DNA from: Paenibacillus amylolyticus
Lineage (GTDB): Bacteria > Bacillota > Bacilli > Paenibacillales > Paenibacillaceae
Direction: 5' to 3'
Assembly: GCF_029689945.1 (NCBI RefSeq)
Contig: NZ_CP121451.1
Span: forward strand, 4,836,001 to 4,900,000
Length of the DNA stretch: 64,000 nt
Shown here: positions 9,590 through 20,189 of the stretch, in pieces
Position numbering within the stretch: the first letter of the stretch is position 1
Layout: every line of letters begins with the position of its first letter
Program-made: the position numbers and the translations under genes
Notes under the pieces: model-generated
What the model saw: the letters and a program-made list of their open reading frames with translations, nothing else
The model's database searches: none
Told to the model about the DNA's origin: nothing

Positions 9590-10340
9590 AATAGATCAAC
9601 CTGGTAAGCAGTCGCTCAATCTCAGCATCCTGTAACAGTTGGTCCCCGTATTTTTTGGTAATCTGAGTAAGCGCAACGTCATGGTAGAAATAATCGGTCA
9701 TCGCTTTGACAATCGGTTTGGACATCGTCTTGATAGCACGCCATGAATCATGCTCTACACCGGCAAACAGCAGATATGCATGATCCACAATGAGCAGCTG
9801 TGAAGGCTCCGGGGCATCAAGCAATGGAATCAACGAGTATATCCGGGTTAAGGACGTCTCCATTCCTCCAACGGCTAACACTTCAACGTACACGCCCTGC
9901 TTTTCCTTCTGCTCCAGCAGTTCACGATATTTTTCCATTCGCTCATTCCATGCCAGAAAAAGAATCGATGATTCCGCTTCCTCAATAAGCTGTTCAATAT
10001 TCGATGCGATGGATGATTCGTCTTTTAACGTCCAGATATGCTCGTCTGTGAATGTACGTTTGATTTTGTAACGCTTCAGTTCCTCAATATCCTTCTCAAA
10101 ATCAGCCTTGATCTTATGAATAATGGACTGAAGATCAACAGCCATATATAATTTCTTTTTCCCATCCATCGTGGTCAACACCGTTCCCTTGTCGATCAGC
10201 CGATTAAGCACTTCATAGATCTTGGCTTTGGGAACGTTGGAGTAATTAACGATGGATGTGGCATCAAGCGGTTGATCCTGCGCAAATATAGCCTCGTATA
10301 CTTGACTCTCATATTGTGTAAAACCGAATTTCTGCAACAT
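9588..10340 (-). CDS. TrmB-family transcriptional regulator
   Basis: 250 residues. The N-terminal winged helix (LQKFGFTQYESQVYEAIF through ATSIVNYSNVPKAKIYEVLN, residues about 2-50) is the TrmB pattern common in archaea and also seen in Bacillota. A coiled segment and a C-terminal effector domain follow (VDHAYLLFAGVEHDSWRAIK). It lies 124 bp upstream of the PbuE-like MFS gene, on the same strand, and ends in its own terminator. A palindrome over the MFS -35 box is its probable target. Effector unknown; sugars serve for characterised TrmB proteins. Confidence 0.82.
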   Translation of the reverse strand: MLQKFGFTQYESQVYEAIFAQDQPLDATSIVNYSNVPKAKIYEVLNRLIDKGTVLTTMDGKKKLYMAVDLQSIIHKIKADFEKDIEELKRYKIKRTFTDEHIWTLKDESSIASNIEQLIEEAESSILFLAWNERMEKYRELLEQKEKQGVYVEVLAVGGMETSLTRIYSLIPLLDAPEPSQLLIVDHAYLLFAGVEHDSWRAIKTMSKPIVKAMTDYFYHDVALTQITKKYGDQLLQDAEIERLLTRLIY

Positions 10341-10617
10341 ACTCGGATTGGCATCCCTTCTTGTTATGTCTGGTCTATCTAGTTTAGACGGCTACACTTC
10401 CCATGTCCAGTATGTCCCCTACTGACCCAGAAAGGTGAATCCAAATTAAATTCAGCAAAGACTCCAAAATAAAATGACGTTCCAGTGGTGGGGACAAGTT
10501 GCCTTCGAAACAGCACTCTACGAATAAATAAAGTCTATTTATTGATTAGCATGTCTATGGTCTAGCACCTTTACATCCTTTTTTCATCTACTATTAAGAA
10601 CCTTTAATAGAAAAGAG
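10341..10617. other. Intergenic region upstream of the TrmB-type gene
   Basis: No gene seen. It contains the inverted repeat AATAAATA-aagtc-TATTTATT (10523-10543) and two stretches with GTCT/AGAC symmetry near 10370-10395. These could be regulator sites, but I cannot assign them. Confidence 0.4.
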
Positions 10618-10887
10618 ATGATGAGGATGGCTCGTGTTAATGCTGTTCCACAACCGGACCTGGTATTAATCTATTGGTCCAGAAATCCGCTCGTTCCCGG
10701 TTCTGCACGCAGAATCCAAAGTGTACGTGTGATTGGCAACACGTCTCCGTGTACATTTACATTGGTCCCGGGTGCACGTCTGATCGATGCCCTGAACTGC
10801 TTGCTGGACAATGACATTGGATTCAGAGTGGTATATCGGCACAAAACGTCAGATATCAGTGGAGTATTGTTATTGAAACGCAGATAA
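10618..10887 (+). CDS. Hypothetical protein, 89 residues
   Basis: A small frame beginning MMRMARVNAV with no recognised domain. The sequence alternates short hydrophobic stretches with basic residues and ends LLLKRR. A strong hairpin with a T-run follows the stop (10911-10948), which supports a real transcript. The ribosome site is weak (AAAGAG directly before the first ATG). The start could be 10618, 10621 or 10627. No partner genes point to a role. Confidence 0.5.
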   Translation: MMRMARVNAVPQPDLVLIYWSRNPLVPGSARRIQSVRVIGNTSPCTFTLVPGARLIDALNCLLDNDIGFRVVYRHKTSDISGVLLLKRR

Positions 10888-10910
10888 ATCATAAACCAAT
10901 AGATACGCAA

Positions 10911-10948
10911 AACATGGTGACTCCTTCTTGGAGAGCACCATGTTTTTG
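10911..10948. terminator. Bidirectional terminator
   Basis: Stem AACATGGTG.CTCC / GGAG.CACCATGTT with TTTTTGTT on the plus side and a shorter T-run on the minus side. It serves the 89-residue gene and the convergent GH51 gene. Confidence 0.8.
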
Positions 10949-10982
10949 TTATTGCATTAAACCATTTAATTAAAATAATAAT

Positions 10983-13900
10983 TTAATTCAGAATATCCAT
11001 AACTAATACATTCACAGAATGAGCTTCCAGGTTAACCACCACTGATGCATCGGACAGGATGATCTCCTGTTCTTGCGGAATCACTTTCTCATCATTTTTC
11101 TGATTCACATTCGGAATATGCACCATATCATCTTCTCCTGTAAGCTTGATCAGTCTGGCTGAAGCATCAACCTTCAGGTCCAGAAGGCAAATGCGTGTTG
11201 CTTTATCCACTCCATCTGCATTCACCAGTTTCACATACACATGCCGTGCGTCCTTCGTAACGGAGTGGAATACTTCCCGGTTGTAAGCCTCCAGCTTGTA
11301 ATCCAGAACCTTGCTGGTATGGTAACCATCTGTATAGGAGCAGATCAGATTCTTACCGGTATCCCCACCGAAGTTAACCATGATCGTATAATTGGTCCCA
11401 ATCTCCAGTGGTTCATAGTTGACCGCCCTCAGGTTGCCTGCTGCCGAACTGGATGAATAGTCACCCAAGGTGTAACCCTCGATCCCCTGTTTGTACACCT
11501 TTACTCCCATTGCGTCTCCGCCGTAGTTAATTGCGTACTCGATGACATCCTTGTTCTCGGGTGAGATATCCGTCAATCCCACGCCGATGTAAAAACCATC
11601 TTCACCTGAAATTCGTTCAGCCTCAACTTGTACTTTATAATTGGTCCATTCATCATTGAGCAGGTACAATCCATTTAATCCACTTGTTTGTCCGATCAGA
11701 ATGAGCCCTTTACCTGCCGTTAAAGTATATCCTTCCGATCCAGGAATCTGTCTCCATGCCTCACAAGGCTCTGTAACTTCCCTGAAATCTTCATCTAGCA
11801 ATATGGTGCCATCCACATTGGACGTGACTGTGACTCGTTTCACCACGATGTCTGCTTGACCTGTTGCAATCTCGATGCCGCCACGCGGAATGAGATTGAG
11901 TGGTTTGCCTTTACTATACGTGGAGAACGAAGTCGCAAGTACCTGATCCCCTACATGTTTTGCAAAGAGCTGCTGTACATAATAATTCGGTGTATACCAC
12001 ACCGTTTCGTCATCAAACCAAATGCAGTCCGGCGTCCAGCGATACGTACCATCCGTCAATACTTTGTTAAACAATGGGGCATAGGCAGCCAAACGAACAA
12101 CGTCCGCGTTATTTTCAAAACCGGTCATCAGTGCAGCTTCCGCAACAGCACCTGCCAGCGTGTTTTTGTCCGTGGATGCGTACTCCCCTACAAACACTTT
12201 GGATGTTTCTTTCCAGTCGATACTTCCGTCTTCAAGATAGGCCCGGTCATAGTAGTTGTAACGATCCACGTTATTCAGCAGATATTCATTGGATCGGTAA
12301 TAGTGCTCATCCGCGATGGTGTCCATGTAATTCTCCTGATTCTCATACCAAGTTACCGTCTCTTCAATCACCTCTGTACCATCTGCAAAAGCAACTTGAG
12401 CTGATCCGGTGAGGTTCCCACTGAGGAACTTCCATCCCTCCTGGTACGCATCATCATCGGCCTGAGCACCCACCGTCGAGATGATATGCAGCTCATGATC
12501 AGGATAGTTCTGTTTCATATACTCATCGATCGCACGTTTGAATACTTCGAAGTTGGCAAAAAACTCAGTGCCCCAGTTCTCATTGCCTACGCCCAGATAA
12601 CGAAGATCGAACGGTTCAGGATGCCCCATCTGGCTCCGTACCACCGCCCATTCGTTGTGTTCCGTATCTGTACTGAGCGCAAAGTCGATCAGATCCGTGA
12701 AGTTGCGGATATAATAATCCCTCAAAGCGCCACCCGCAGGGTGAGCATAATCCGACCGTGCCTGACATAACACACCGCAAGCCATGACCGGAACCGGAGC
12801 AGCATTCAGATCTTCCGCCAACTGGAAGTACTCCATATAACCAAGCCCCATCGTCATCATGTAACCCCAGACATTATAATTCTCTTTACGCAGCTCAACG
12901 GGTCCGATAGAATCCTTCCAGTCATACACGTTGTCCCATATAAAAGATCCCTCCGAGATACATCCTCCCGGAAAACGCAGGAACTTGGGATGCAGATCCG
13001 CGAGTGCCTGAATTAGATCTTTTCTCAATCGATAATTCGGATTACCTGTGTAGTTGGCATGTGCCGTAGCAGATATTCCCTCTTCTGTCGGATCAGCCCC
13101 CATACATTCTGAGGCACCAAGGACACCATATCGACGGAGATATCACCTGCAAACGTTAGTGCCAGTTGACCAAGTACAGTTTCCGTTCCGGTTAGGGACA
13201 AGCCGTATTTCTTCCATATGTTCCCGCCTTCAACATGTAACGTTGCCGAGTCACTGATTGAAGTGTCTTCTCCATCCTGCAATTGAACCGTAATTGTTCC
13301 TGCCAATTCTGCTTTTGCCCATACGGTAAAATCATACGACTCACCCTGCCTGATGGACATGGCACAATGCTGGTTAGAGTCTGAAAATCCACGATTTCGA
13401 ATCGTTGCCCCATCCTGAACTGTCACATAATAAGCATTCACTTCGGGATCTTGCACGTTAAAGTGAGCGTTCAGTCCATCCGTATGCTGCACGATCATTT
13501 TCCCTGTATCCCCTGACCAGGCAAACAAAGGTTCACGATTTCGACCTGTCGAACAACCACATTCCCCCGAGTCATGTGAATAGGTATCGAATGCAAAGGA
13601 TTCAAAGGACCGATTCTGAACAAGCTCCGCATAGATCCCGCCATCTGCCGCGTTGTTAATATCCTCGTAGAATAGCCCGTACATCACTTCACTGATGTCA
13701 GCCACCTTCTGATCTCCATGGATGGTGACTGTATAAGGCGGGACATGTGCTGGCACAACTGATACGTCAAAGCTCTGACTCAGCTTACTTTCACCTTTGG
13801 TCAAAAGCGCACAGAGCGTAACTTCTTGTGCAGATGTGATTGCCTGAACTTCTCCGTTCTCCGACAAGACTTCCGGCTGACTGGAACTCCAATTCACCGT

Positions 13901-14721
13901 CACTTTACCACTCAACACATCTGTAGGCAGTGATACATCTTTGGTGATAATTCGGTTGGGGAAGGAAAGATACTTGTCTGCGGCAAGCTTCACAATTGCG
14001 TCATCTGTCAGTGACTCACACATCACTTCAATGACTTCATCCATGGTGAGTGCTGCCCGATAGATGCGAAAATCGGATAATGAACCCGCAAAGTCCACAT
14101 CAGCTGCGTATTGGGAGCGTCCGATATAATTCTGGTTATAATTCTCAGGGTCCTTGAACGTATCAAACCATTCGCGCAGTTTGGCATAATTGCCACTGGA
14201 CGTCTGACTGATCGAACCGTCTGCCGCCTTCTCTCCATTCACATACACAATCGGGCCCGCACTGCTGAGCGTCCCCCTTGGCTGCCTGCCACGGATAATG
14301 CAATATGCATCCATTCTCCACTTGCAAAGCCTCCACTTGGGTGAACAACCAGATTATCTCCGGCATATAACGTACCCAGGAGCTGACGGGTCAGAAACAT
14401 ATACGGGCCCTTCTCCCCTTTGCCAAAGTCAAAAATGCGTTCCCACACATTGGAGCCTTTGTCCAGAAACACCCAAGTTGCAACAGTAACACCTGTGTTA
14501 TCGTTTACATCTCGAAGCAGATCCGAAGGTAATTGTAGGTAGGAAGTTCCATTCACTCCCCCATTAAAAGTAACCGCCGATCTGCCTTTCAACTCGGATA
14601 TTACAGGGGGTAACTCGCCTTTTGCCATGCTGTCATGCCCGTTCCCGGAGCTGTCTTTCCCGATCTGAACGGCATCTTCGAACGTGTATTGTGCGATCAA
14701 TTGCTTTTGATATGTAGTCAT
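10983..14721 (-). CDS. GH51 alpha-L-arabinofuranosidase with LamG and Ig-like domains (two frame breaks)
   Basis: About 1,246 residues in three overlapping frames. Adding one G at the G5 runs 14273-14277 and 13097-13101 restores one reading frame. Order: LamG/concanavalin domain (about 1-190, no signal peptide, so cytoplasmic), bacterial Ig-like domain (about 220-310), GH51 N-terminal carbohydrate-binding region, then the catalytic barrel. Key residues are the acid/base Glu of VGNENWG (codon 12579-12581) and the nucleophile Glu of VFVGEYAS (12183-12185). A second concanavalin-like insert and the C-terminal beta-sandwich follow. AGGAGG lies before ATG 14721. It releases arabinose from imported arabino-oligosaccharides, matching the divergent secreted arabinanase. 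Confidence 0.88.
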
Positions 14722-14936
14722 GTTCCTTACCTCCTATGTCGTCTGAATTGTCGTTACAGAAAACAGCCTTTAATTCGTATAAATATAAAATGATTGATAA
14801 ATAGTTGAACATATAATCTAAACGTAATACTATCGCATTACAGCGTGCAATTTCAATCCTAAATTTGAGAATGATTCCTGTTTTATTTGTATACTTATGG
14901 TTTACAAACATATGAACTAATTGATAATATATCAAA

Positions 14937-14950
14937 TGAAAGCGCTTATA
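14937..14950 (+). promoter_or_regulatory. CcpA cre site upstream of the arabinanase
   Basis: TGAAAGCGCTTATA matches the cre consensus TGWAARCGYTWNCW at all but one position. It lies about 100 bp upstream of the GH43 start and within the divergent GH51/GH43 control region, which suggests carbon catabolite repression. Confidence 0.65.
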
Positions 14951-15046
14951 AAACGAAATAGCCAAAGGAGGTCTGCCGAACCTTATATCGTGTATTGCCA
15001 AGTATCGGGTTATTTTTCATTCAGGGGACCAGGAAAGGGGAAACGC

Positions 15047-17463
15047 ATGAAACGATATTGGATAAACGTACTTAACATTTCTGTACTAAGCACCGCATTA
15101 CTTACGGCAACCACTTTGGCACCAGTCTCGGTGTTCGCCGATGGTTCAAGATCAACCGCAGGTAACTCGCAGACTTCCATCACGCCTATCATAAACCCCG
15201 CTCCATCATTCAAAAATGTTTCCGTTCATGACCCTTCTGTCATTAAGGTGGATGATACCTTTTATGTTTTTGGTTCACATCTGCAAGTGGCCAAGTCCAA
15301 CGATTTGCTAAACTGGGATCTCGTCGCTTCGGGTGTTACGGACAATAATCCTGTGGTCCCGAATGTAACCAAAGAATTCGCTGAAGCATTGGAATGGGCA
15401 CAGACAGACACGTTATGGGCGGCAGATGTCATTCAGCTCGCGGATGGCAAATTTTATATGTACTACAATGCTTGTAAAGGGGACTCTCCCCGATCAGCCC
15501 TTGGCATTGCTGTCGCAGACAACATTGAAGGTCCTTATAAGGACCAGGGCATTCTATTGAAATCCGGCATGTGGGATCAGATCAGTGAGGATGGTACCAT
15601 ATACGATGCAACGATTCATCCCAATGTAGTCGATCCTGATGTCTTCTATGATAAAAACGGCAAGTTATGGATGGTGTATGGCTCCTACTCCGGAGGGATT
15701 TTCATTCTGGAGATGGATGAGACAACAGGCAAACCGCTGCCCAATCAAGGTTATGGCAAAAAGCTGACGGGAGGCAACCATAGTCGTATTGAGGCTCCTT
15801 ATATGCTTTACAGCCCCGAAACCGACTATTATTATCTCTACCTGTCTTACGGCGGATTGGGTGCTGACGGAGGATATAATATACGAGTTGCCCGCTCCCA
15901 GACACCGGATGGGCCATTCCTCGATGCCGAAGGAAACGATATGATCAACGTTAAGGCGGACAAGGATAAACCTCTATTTGACGATCGTTCCATCCAGCCT
16001 TTTGGAGTCAAATTGATGGGGAATTTCCTGTTCCAAAGACAGATCGGCGATCCCGGCACAGGTATAGGCACTGGATATGTATCACCAGGTCATAACTCAG
16101 CTTATTTGGATGCGGAGACGGGCAAACAATTTCTCATCTTCCATTCCCGTTTTCCGGAACGCGGCGAAGAACATGAGGTTCGCGTACATGAGATGCATAT
16201 GAATACAGATGGTTGGCCCGTCGTTTCTCCTTATCGCTATGCTGCCTTGAAAGAGGACACAGCCCAACTGACAACTCAGGATATCGCCGGTCAGTACCAA
16301 TGGGTGAATCATGGTAAGGACATCACGGCGGACATCAAGTCCTCGCAGACCGTTCAATTCACGGCAGATGGCCAGATTAGGGGTGCCGTCACAGGAACAT
16401 GGCGTCTTGAGGCAGACAACAAAGTGCAAATTACATCAAATAACGTTGTGTACAACGGCGTTTTCACACATGAGTGGAATTCGCAATCTCAAAGTACAGT
16501 TCTGACCTTTAGCGCCCTCTCCTCCTCCGGCATTGCCATCTGGGGAAGTCAAGGTATTGAACGGAGTGATCAGGCCATTGTAGATGCGGTAAAAAAGATC
16601 TGAGCATTGGTAATACGGATCATGTATTCTTCAATCTGTCTCTGCCTGCAAAGGGAACTAGTGATGCAGACATTACATGGAAAAGCTCCAACCCGTCGGC
16701 TCTATCCACGACAGGAGTCGTGCAGCGACCACGCGCTGGCAAGGGAGATGCCAAAGTAGAATTAACTGCAACCATTCGTAAAGGAACTGCGGTAAGTTCC
16801 AAAACGTTTAACGTTATCATTCCACAGCAAGCGGTAAGCCCATTGCTCGGGGAGTATACTTTTGAACATAAGAAACTTGCCAAAATCGCACAGGATTATA
16901 GTAAAAATCAATATCATGGACAAGCCTATAACGTGGTGAGTTCTGCTGCAGATGGCAAAAATCAGGTTGCCACATTGAACGGAACCAACAGTTACATTCA
17001 GCTGCCTGGGCTCCTCACAGATACCATGGATTTCACATTTAGCGCTTGGGTCAATTGGGATGGCGGCGGGTCCTGGCAGCGTATTTTCGATTTTGGAAAT
17101 GGCTTGACGAGACATATGTTCCTCACACCCTCCCAGCATAATGGCACACTGCAATTCACGATTCATAATGAGGGACGTGATCAGAGTCTGATTGCAGCAG
17201 AGCCATTGCCTTCCAAAACCTGGGTTCATGTGGCTGTAACCCTGCAAGGTGATGTGGGCACTCTCTATGTGAATGGCACATCGGTTGCAAGCAGCGCTGA
17301 GATTACTTTTAACCCCAAAGATCTGCATGTAACGGAAGCATATGTGGGCAAGAGTCGTTATACAGCTGATCCGTTCTACAAAGGCAGTCTGGATAACGTA
17401 AAATTGTATGACAAGGCATTAACAGCCAAGGAAATCCAGCGTCAGGCCAAAGAGAAACCTTAA
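15047..17463 (+). CDS. Secreted GH43 endo-1,5-alpha-L-arabinanase with C-terminal LamG domain (one frame break)
   Basis: About 805 residues from ATG 15047 (AAAGGGG 7 bases upstream). A Sec signal ends near VSVFADG (about residue 31). The GH43 five-blade propeller carries the general base D62 (VHDPSV), D196 (VVDPDVF) and the acid E249 (SRIEAPY). The arabinanase C-terminal beta-barrel follows (GQYQWVNHG to about 510), then an Ig-like segment and a LamG domain (EYTFEHKKLAKIAQ onward). The frame breaks at the A6 run 16591-16596; one extra A rejoins it. It cuts arabinan outside the cell, feeding the divergent GH51 enzyme. Confidence 0.88.
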
Positions 17464-17508
17464 ACTCAGGTCATATCGTAGGCACTCGATTCCGTTACCG
17501 TACTCATT

Positions 17509-17603
17509 AATAAAGCAGCCAATGGTTTGAACGGTATCCTCTTTGTCATTTGTCAGACACGACTAACAAGGGAGGCTCCGTTCAATGACCAGGCTGCTTT
17601 ATT
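17509..17603. repeat. Long imperfect inverted repeat after the arabinanase gene
   Basis: AATAAAGCAGCC (17509-17520) pairs with GGCTGCTTTATT (17592-17603). Inside, TGGTTTGAACGG is mirrored by CCGTTCAATGACCA. The hairpin spans 95 bp and begins 46 bp after the stop. It may be the terminator of the arabinanase gene, although no clean T-run follows, or a small palindromic repeat. Confidence 0.5.
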
Positions 17604-17619
17604 GTCATTTCATTCATGT

Positions 17620-17637
17620 ATGTATGCATGCATACAT
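17620..17637. repeat. Perfect 18-bp palindrome
   Basis: ATGTATGCATGCATACAT, self-complementary throughout, within a run of related ATGTATG words. It lies between the convergent arabinanase and XRE-cupin genes. Function unknown; too far from any start to be an obvious operator. Confidence 0.5.
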
Positions 17638-17677
17638 TCGTTCATCCTTCGTTACCTTCACCGTTGGCTCTTCGCGT

Positions 17678-18232
17678 TCACTTCGAATAATGAATAACCA
17701 TGTTTAATCGGTTCGTCTTAACCCCGGAGTTAACATAGGCGTGAGGTTTGTCCGCTCCAAAACGGATCGACTCCCCCTGATTCAACGTATATTCTTCGCT
17801 TCCTACCCGAATCGTAACTTCGCCCTCAAAGACCATTATGAATTCCTCCGTACCTTCGATATGAGGTTCAGCATTCAACGCGGACTGCGAGTCCATCTCC
17901 ATCATATATATCTCAAAACGCCGACCCTCTTCAAAAGGAAAATGCGGATAGATTCGAACCCTCCCCTCATCCTCCATCAATAACTGAATATCATCGCCCG
18001 TTACAACGGTAGTATCTGATTTCGGCTCGTGGATCAACACAGTAAACGAAATTTTCAGGCCGCTCGCAATCTTCCATACGGTACCAATCGATGGATTGGA
18101 TTCGCCGCGTTCAATCTGACCCAGCATGGTCTTGCTAATGCCGGACATTTCGGCAACCTTGTCCAGACTAAGCTTTCTTTGTTCCCTAAGCCGTTTCAGG
18201 TTCTGAGCAAGAATATGATTAATATTTTTCAA
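17678..18232 (-). CDS. XRE-family regulator with C-terminal cupin domain
   Basis: 184 residues from TTG 18232, chosen because GAGGAGG sits 7 bases before it. The upstream ATG at 18280 has no such site and falls inside a repeat. A Cro/CI-type helix-turn-helix occupies about residues 8-60 (LSLDKVAEMSGISKTMLGQI). A cupin barrel follows (EEFIMVFEGEVTIRVGSEEY, GESIRFGADKPHAYVN), normally a small-ligand sensor. It is divergent from a LysE-type exporter, with a repeated motif between them, and probably controls it. The ligand, possibly an amino acid, is inferred. Confidence 0.85.
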   Translation of the reverse strand: MKNINHILAQNLKRLREQRKLSLDKVAEMSGISKTMLGQIERGESNPSIGTVWKIASGLKISFTVLIHEPKSDTTVVTGDDIQLLMEDEGRVRIYPHFPFEEGRRFEIYMMEMDSQSALNAEPHIEGTEEFIMVFEGEVTIRVGSEEYTLNQGESIRFGADKPHAYVNSGVKTNRLNMVIHYSK

Positions 18233-18267
18233 AATACAATCCTCCTCATATTTAAACAGGTTGTGCT

Positions 18268-18318
18268 TTATAACGCACATATTGTAAAATTATGAAGCAC
18301 GTACGTTATAGCGCACAT
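18268..18318. promoter_or_regulatory. Direct repeats in the XRE-cupin/LysE divergent promoter region
   Basis: TTATAACGCACAT (18268-18280) and TTATAGCGCACAT (18306-18318) differ at one position and are 38 bp apart. The first is also part of the inverted repeat TGTGC...GCACA. They are candidate binding sites for the XRE-cupin protein. Confidence 0.6.
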
Positions 18319-18362
18319 TTTAGATTATTATATCACACAACTTGAGAAGACGTGGAGGATCT

Positions 18363-18944
18363 ATGAACATCATACCTTTGGTAACATACGCAATCATCGC
18401 ATCATTTACACCAGGCCCTAACAATATCATTTCCATGACACATGCAAGGAATAAAGGCTTCCGCAAGACCCTTCCGTTTATTAGTGGAGTTGCAGCGGGC
18501 TGCCTGCTTATTATGTTTTTGTCCAGTTACTTCAACCTTATTCTTCATCAATATATTCCCAAAATCACACCCGTATTGAACGTGTTGGGATGTCTGTACA
18601 TGCTCTATCTGGCACTCAAAATCATGCGAAGTAAACCTGCGGAATCACAAGAAAACAAGGTCAATCATTATTCATTTCTATTCGGGTTCACCTTGCAATT
18701 CATTAATCCCAAAGTCATTCTGTATGGGCTTACGGCCATATCCGTTTTTGTTCTGCCTCTTGGGCAATCCCATGTTCAATTAACCGGATTTTCCTTGCTG
18801 CTCACCCTCATCGGCATTAGCGCCAATATGACCTGGGCGTTCGGTGGCATGTTATTTCAGAGCTTTCTATTAAGATACGAGCGTCCTGTTAATATCGTAA
18901 TGGGTATGTTGTTAATTTACAGTGCATTCTCGATCCTGATGTGA
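18363..18944 (+). CDS. LysE/RhtB-family amino-acid exporter
   Basis: 193 residues from ATG 18363 (GGAGG upstream). It has the six-segment LysE fold, with the signature TPGPNNIISMTHARNKGFRK at about 17-36 and FINPKVILYG in the middle. Members export lysine, threonine, homoserine, cysteine or O-acetylserine. It is transcribed away from an XRE-cupin regulator that probably senses the exported compound. The exact substrate cannot be read. Confidence 0.88.
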   Translation: MNIIPLVTYAIIASFTPGPNNIISMTHARNKGFRKTLPFISGVAAGCLLIMFLSSYFNLILHQYIPKITPVLNVLGCLYMLYLALKIMRSKPAESQENKVNHYSFLFGFTLQFINPKVILYGLTAISVFVLPLGQSHVQLTGFSLLLTLIGISANMTWAFGGMLFQSFLLRYERPVNIVMGMLLIYSAFSILM

Positions 18945-18953
18945 AATGAAACA

Positions 18954-18996
18954 GAAAAAGCGTCCACTCATTGAATGAGTTGAACGCTTTTATTTT
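18954..18996. terminator. Terminator between the convergent LysE and MBL genes
   Basis: AAAAGCGT..ACTCATT pairs with AATGAGT..ACGCTTTT and runs into TATTTTT on the plus side. The AAAAAG on the other side lets it serve the minus strand too. Confidence 0.75.
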
Positions 18997-19006
18997 TATC
19001 CTAACT

Positions 19007-19984
19007 TTATCCTAACCCCGGTCTCCACCACGGATGTGTAGGGTATTGCTCCGTATGAAGCACAACCTTCTCACCGATTTTGGGTGTTGCAATCTTAACT
19101 TTCTTAGCATGTGCAGCCTTCGTAATTCGTTCGACGGGTTCATTCCAGGCATGATAGGCGAGCGTAAATGCGGCCCAATGAATCGGGATAAGCAACTTGC
19201 CATCCACATCCAAATGCGCTTGCACCGTCTCTTCGGGCATCATGTGAATGTTGGACCAACGCTCGTCATATTGCCCACATTCCATCAAGGTGAGGTCAAA
19301 TGGCCCGTATTTACTCCCAATCTCCTTGAAATGAGGACCATATCCGCTGTCACCACTAAAGAACACCTTTGTACGTTGTCCAGCAATGACCCAAGAACAC
19401 CATAATGTAGAATTACGGTCAAACAACCCCCTGCCTGAGAAATGTCGTGCTGGGGTACAAGCCAAGGTTAGACCTTTGAACGTTACCTCATCCCACCAAT
19501 TATGCTCGCTAATCTGCTCGGAAGGCACACCCAGTTGAATCAGACGGCGACGTACCCCAAGCGGCACGATAAATCGATTTGTTTTGTCTTTCAATCTGCG
19601 AATGGAGTCATAATCCAGATGATCATAATGGTCATGCGATATAATGATTGCATCCAGAGCCGGGAAATCCTCCGGTTGAATTGGTAGCGTCGTGCTGTAA
19701 CGTTTGGTACCCACCCAGGATACGGGAGATGGACGATTGCCGAGCATTGGATCGAAGAGCAACCTGTGACCCTCAATTTCAAGGAAAAAGGCCGAATGGC
19801 CGAACCATGTAACCTGCGGATTATCGGATGCACTGAACGAGTCAGCAAGTTCAAACCTTTCCATGGGCATTGCGCCTGATGGCCTCCGCTCTGCATTTCC
19901 ACGCATGGAATCTCTCAATATACTAATCAGGGATTTGAAGTTCATGCCGGCAGATGTCGGGATCTGATTTTCATATTTTGTCAT
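19007..19984 (-). CDS. Metallo-beta-lactamase-fold hydrolase, UlaG/NAPE-PLD-like
   Basis: 325 residues. The zinc motif HxHxDH is complete (SHDHYDH, H117-H122). A further metal ligand pattern FFSGDSGYG and a late histidine in LIPIHWAAF are also present. This matches the RomA/NAPE-PLD-type group of outer-membrane-like or cytoplasmic hydrolases. AAGG lies about 8 bases before ATG 19984. It stands alone between a convergent LysE gene and a divergent alpha/beta hydrolase. Substrate unknown; phosphodiester or lactone cleavage is usual in the fold. Confidence 0.85.
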   Translation of the reverse strand: MTKYENQIPTSAGMNFKSLISILRDSMRGNAERRPSGAMPMERFELADSFSASDNPQVTWFGHSAFFLEIEGHRLLFDPMLGNRPSPVSWVGTKRYSTTLPIQPEDFPALDAIIISHDHYDHLDYDSIRRLKDKTNRFIVPLGVRRRLIQLGVPSEQISEHNWWDEVTFKGLTLACTPARHFSGRGLFDRNSTLWCSWVIAGQRTKVFFSGDSGYGPHFKEIGSKYGPFDLTLMECGQYDERWSNIHMMPEETVQAHLDVDGKLLIPIHWAAFTLAYHAWNEPVERITKAAHAKKVKIATPKIGEKVVLHTEQYPTHPWWRPGLG

Positions 19985-20189
19985 TGTACATACCTTCTGT
20001 TCTATATAATCAATCTGTGACTTAACTTAGATCGGATAACATAAGTTCATATCGTAGCTATATATTAATTCATTGGCTGTCGATATTCAATTTTTGGCTA
20101 ATTAAGATAGAATTAAGGCTCTGTTTTCTTTCGTATAAGATTGGGCATATATGATAGAGAAAATACATCGAGAGAGTGTGTGAGAAAAC

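Noticed and set aside
11856..12404. Long plus-strand open frame inside the GH51 gene
   Set aside because: Antisense to catalytic-domain coding sequence with intact active-site codons; no start signals.
14886..14908. AraR-type operator before the arabinanase
   Set aside because: TTTGTA and TACAAA are present but 11 bp apart; AraR half-sites should abut, so the match is not good enough.
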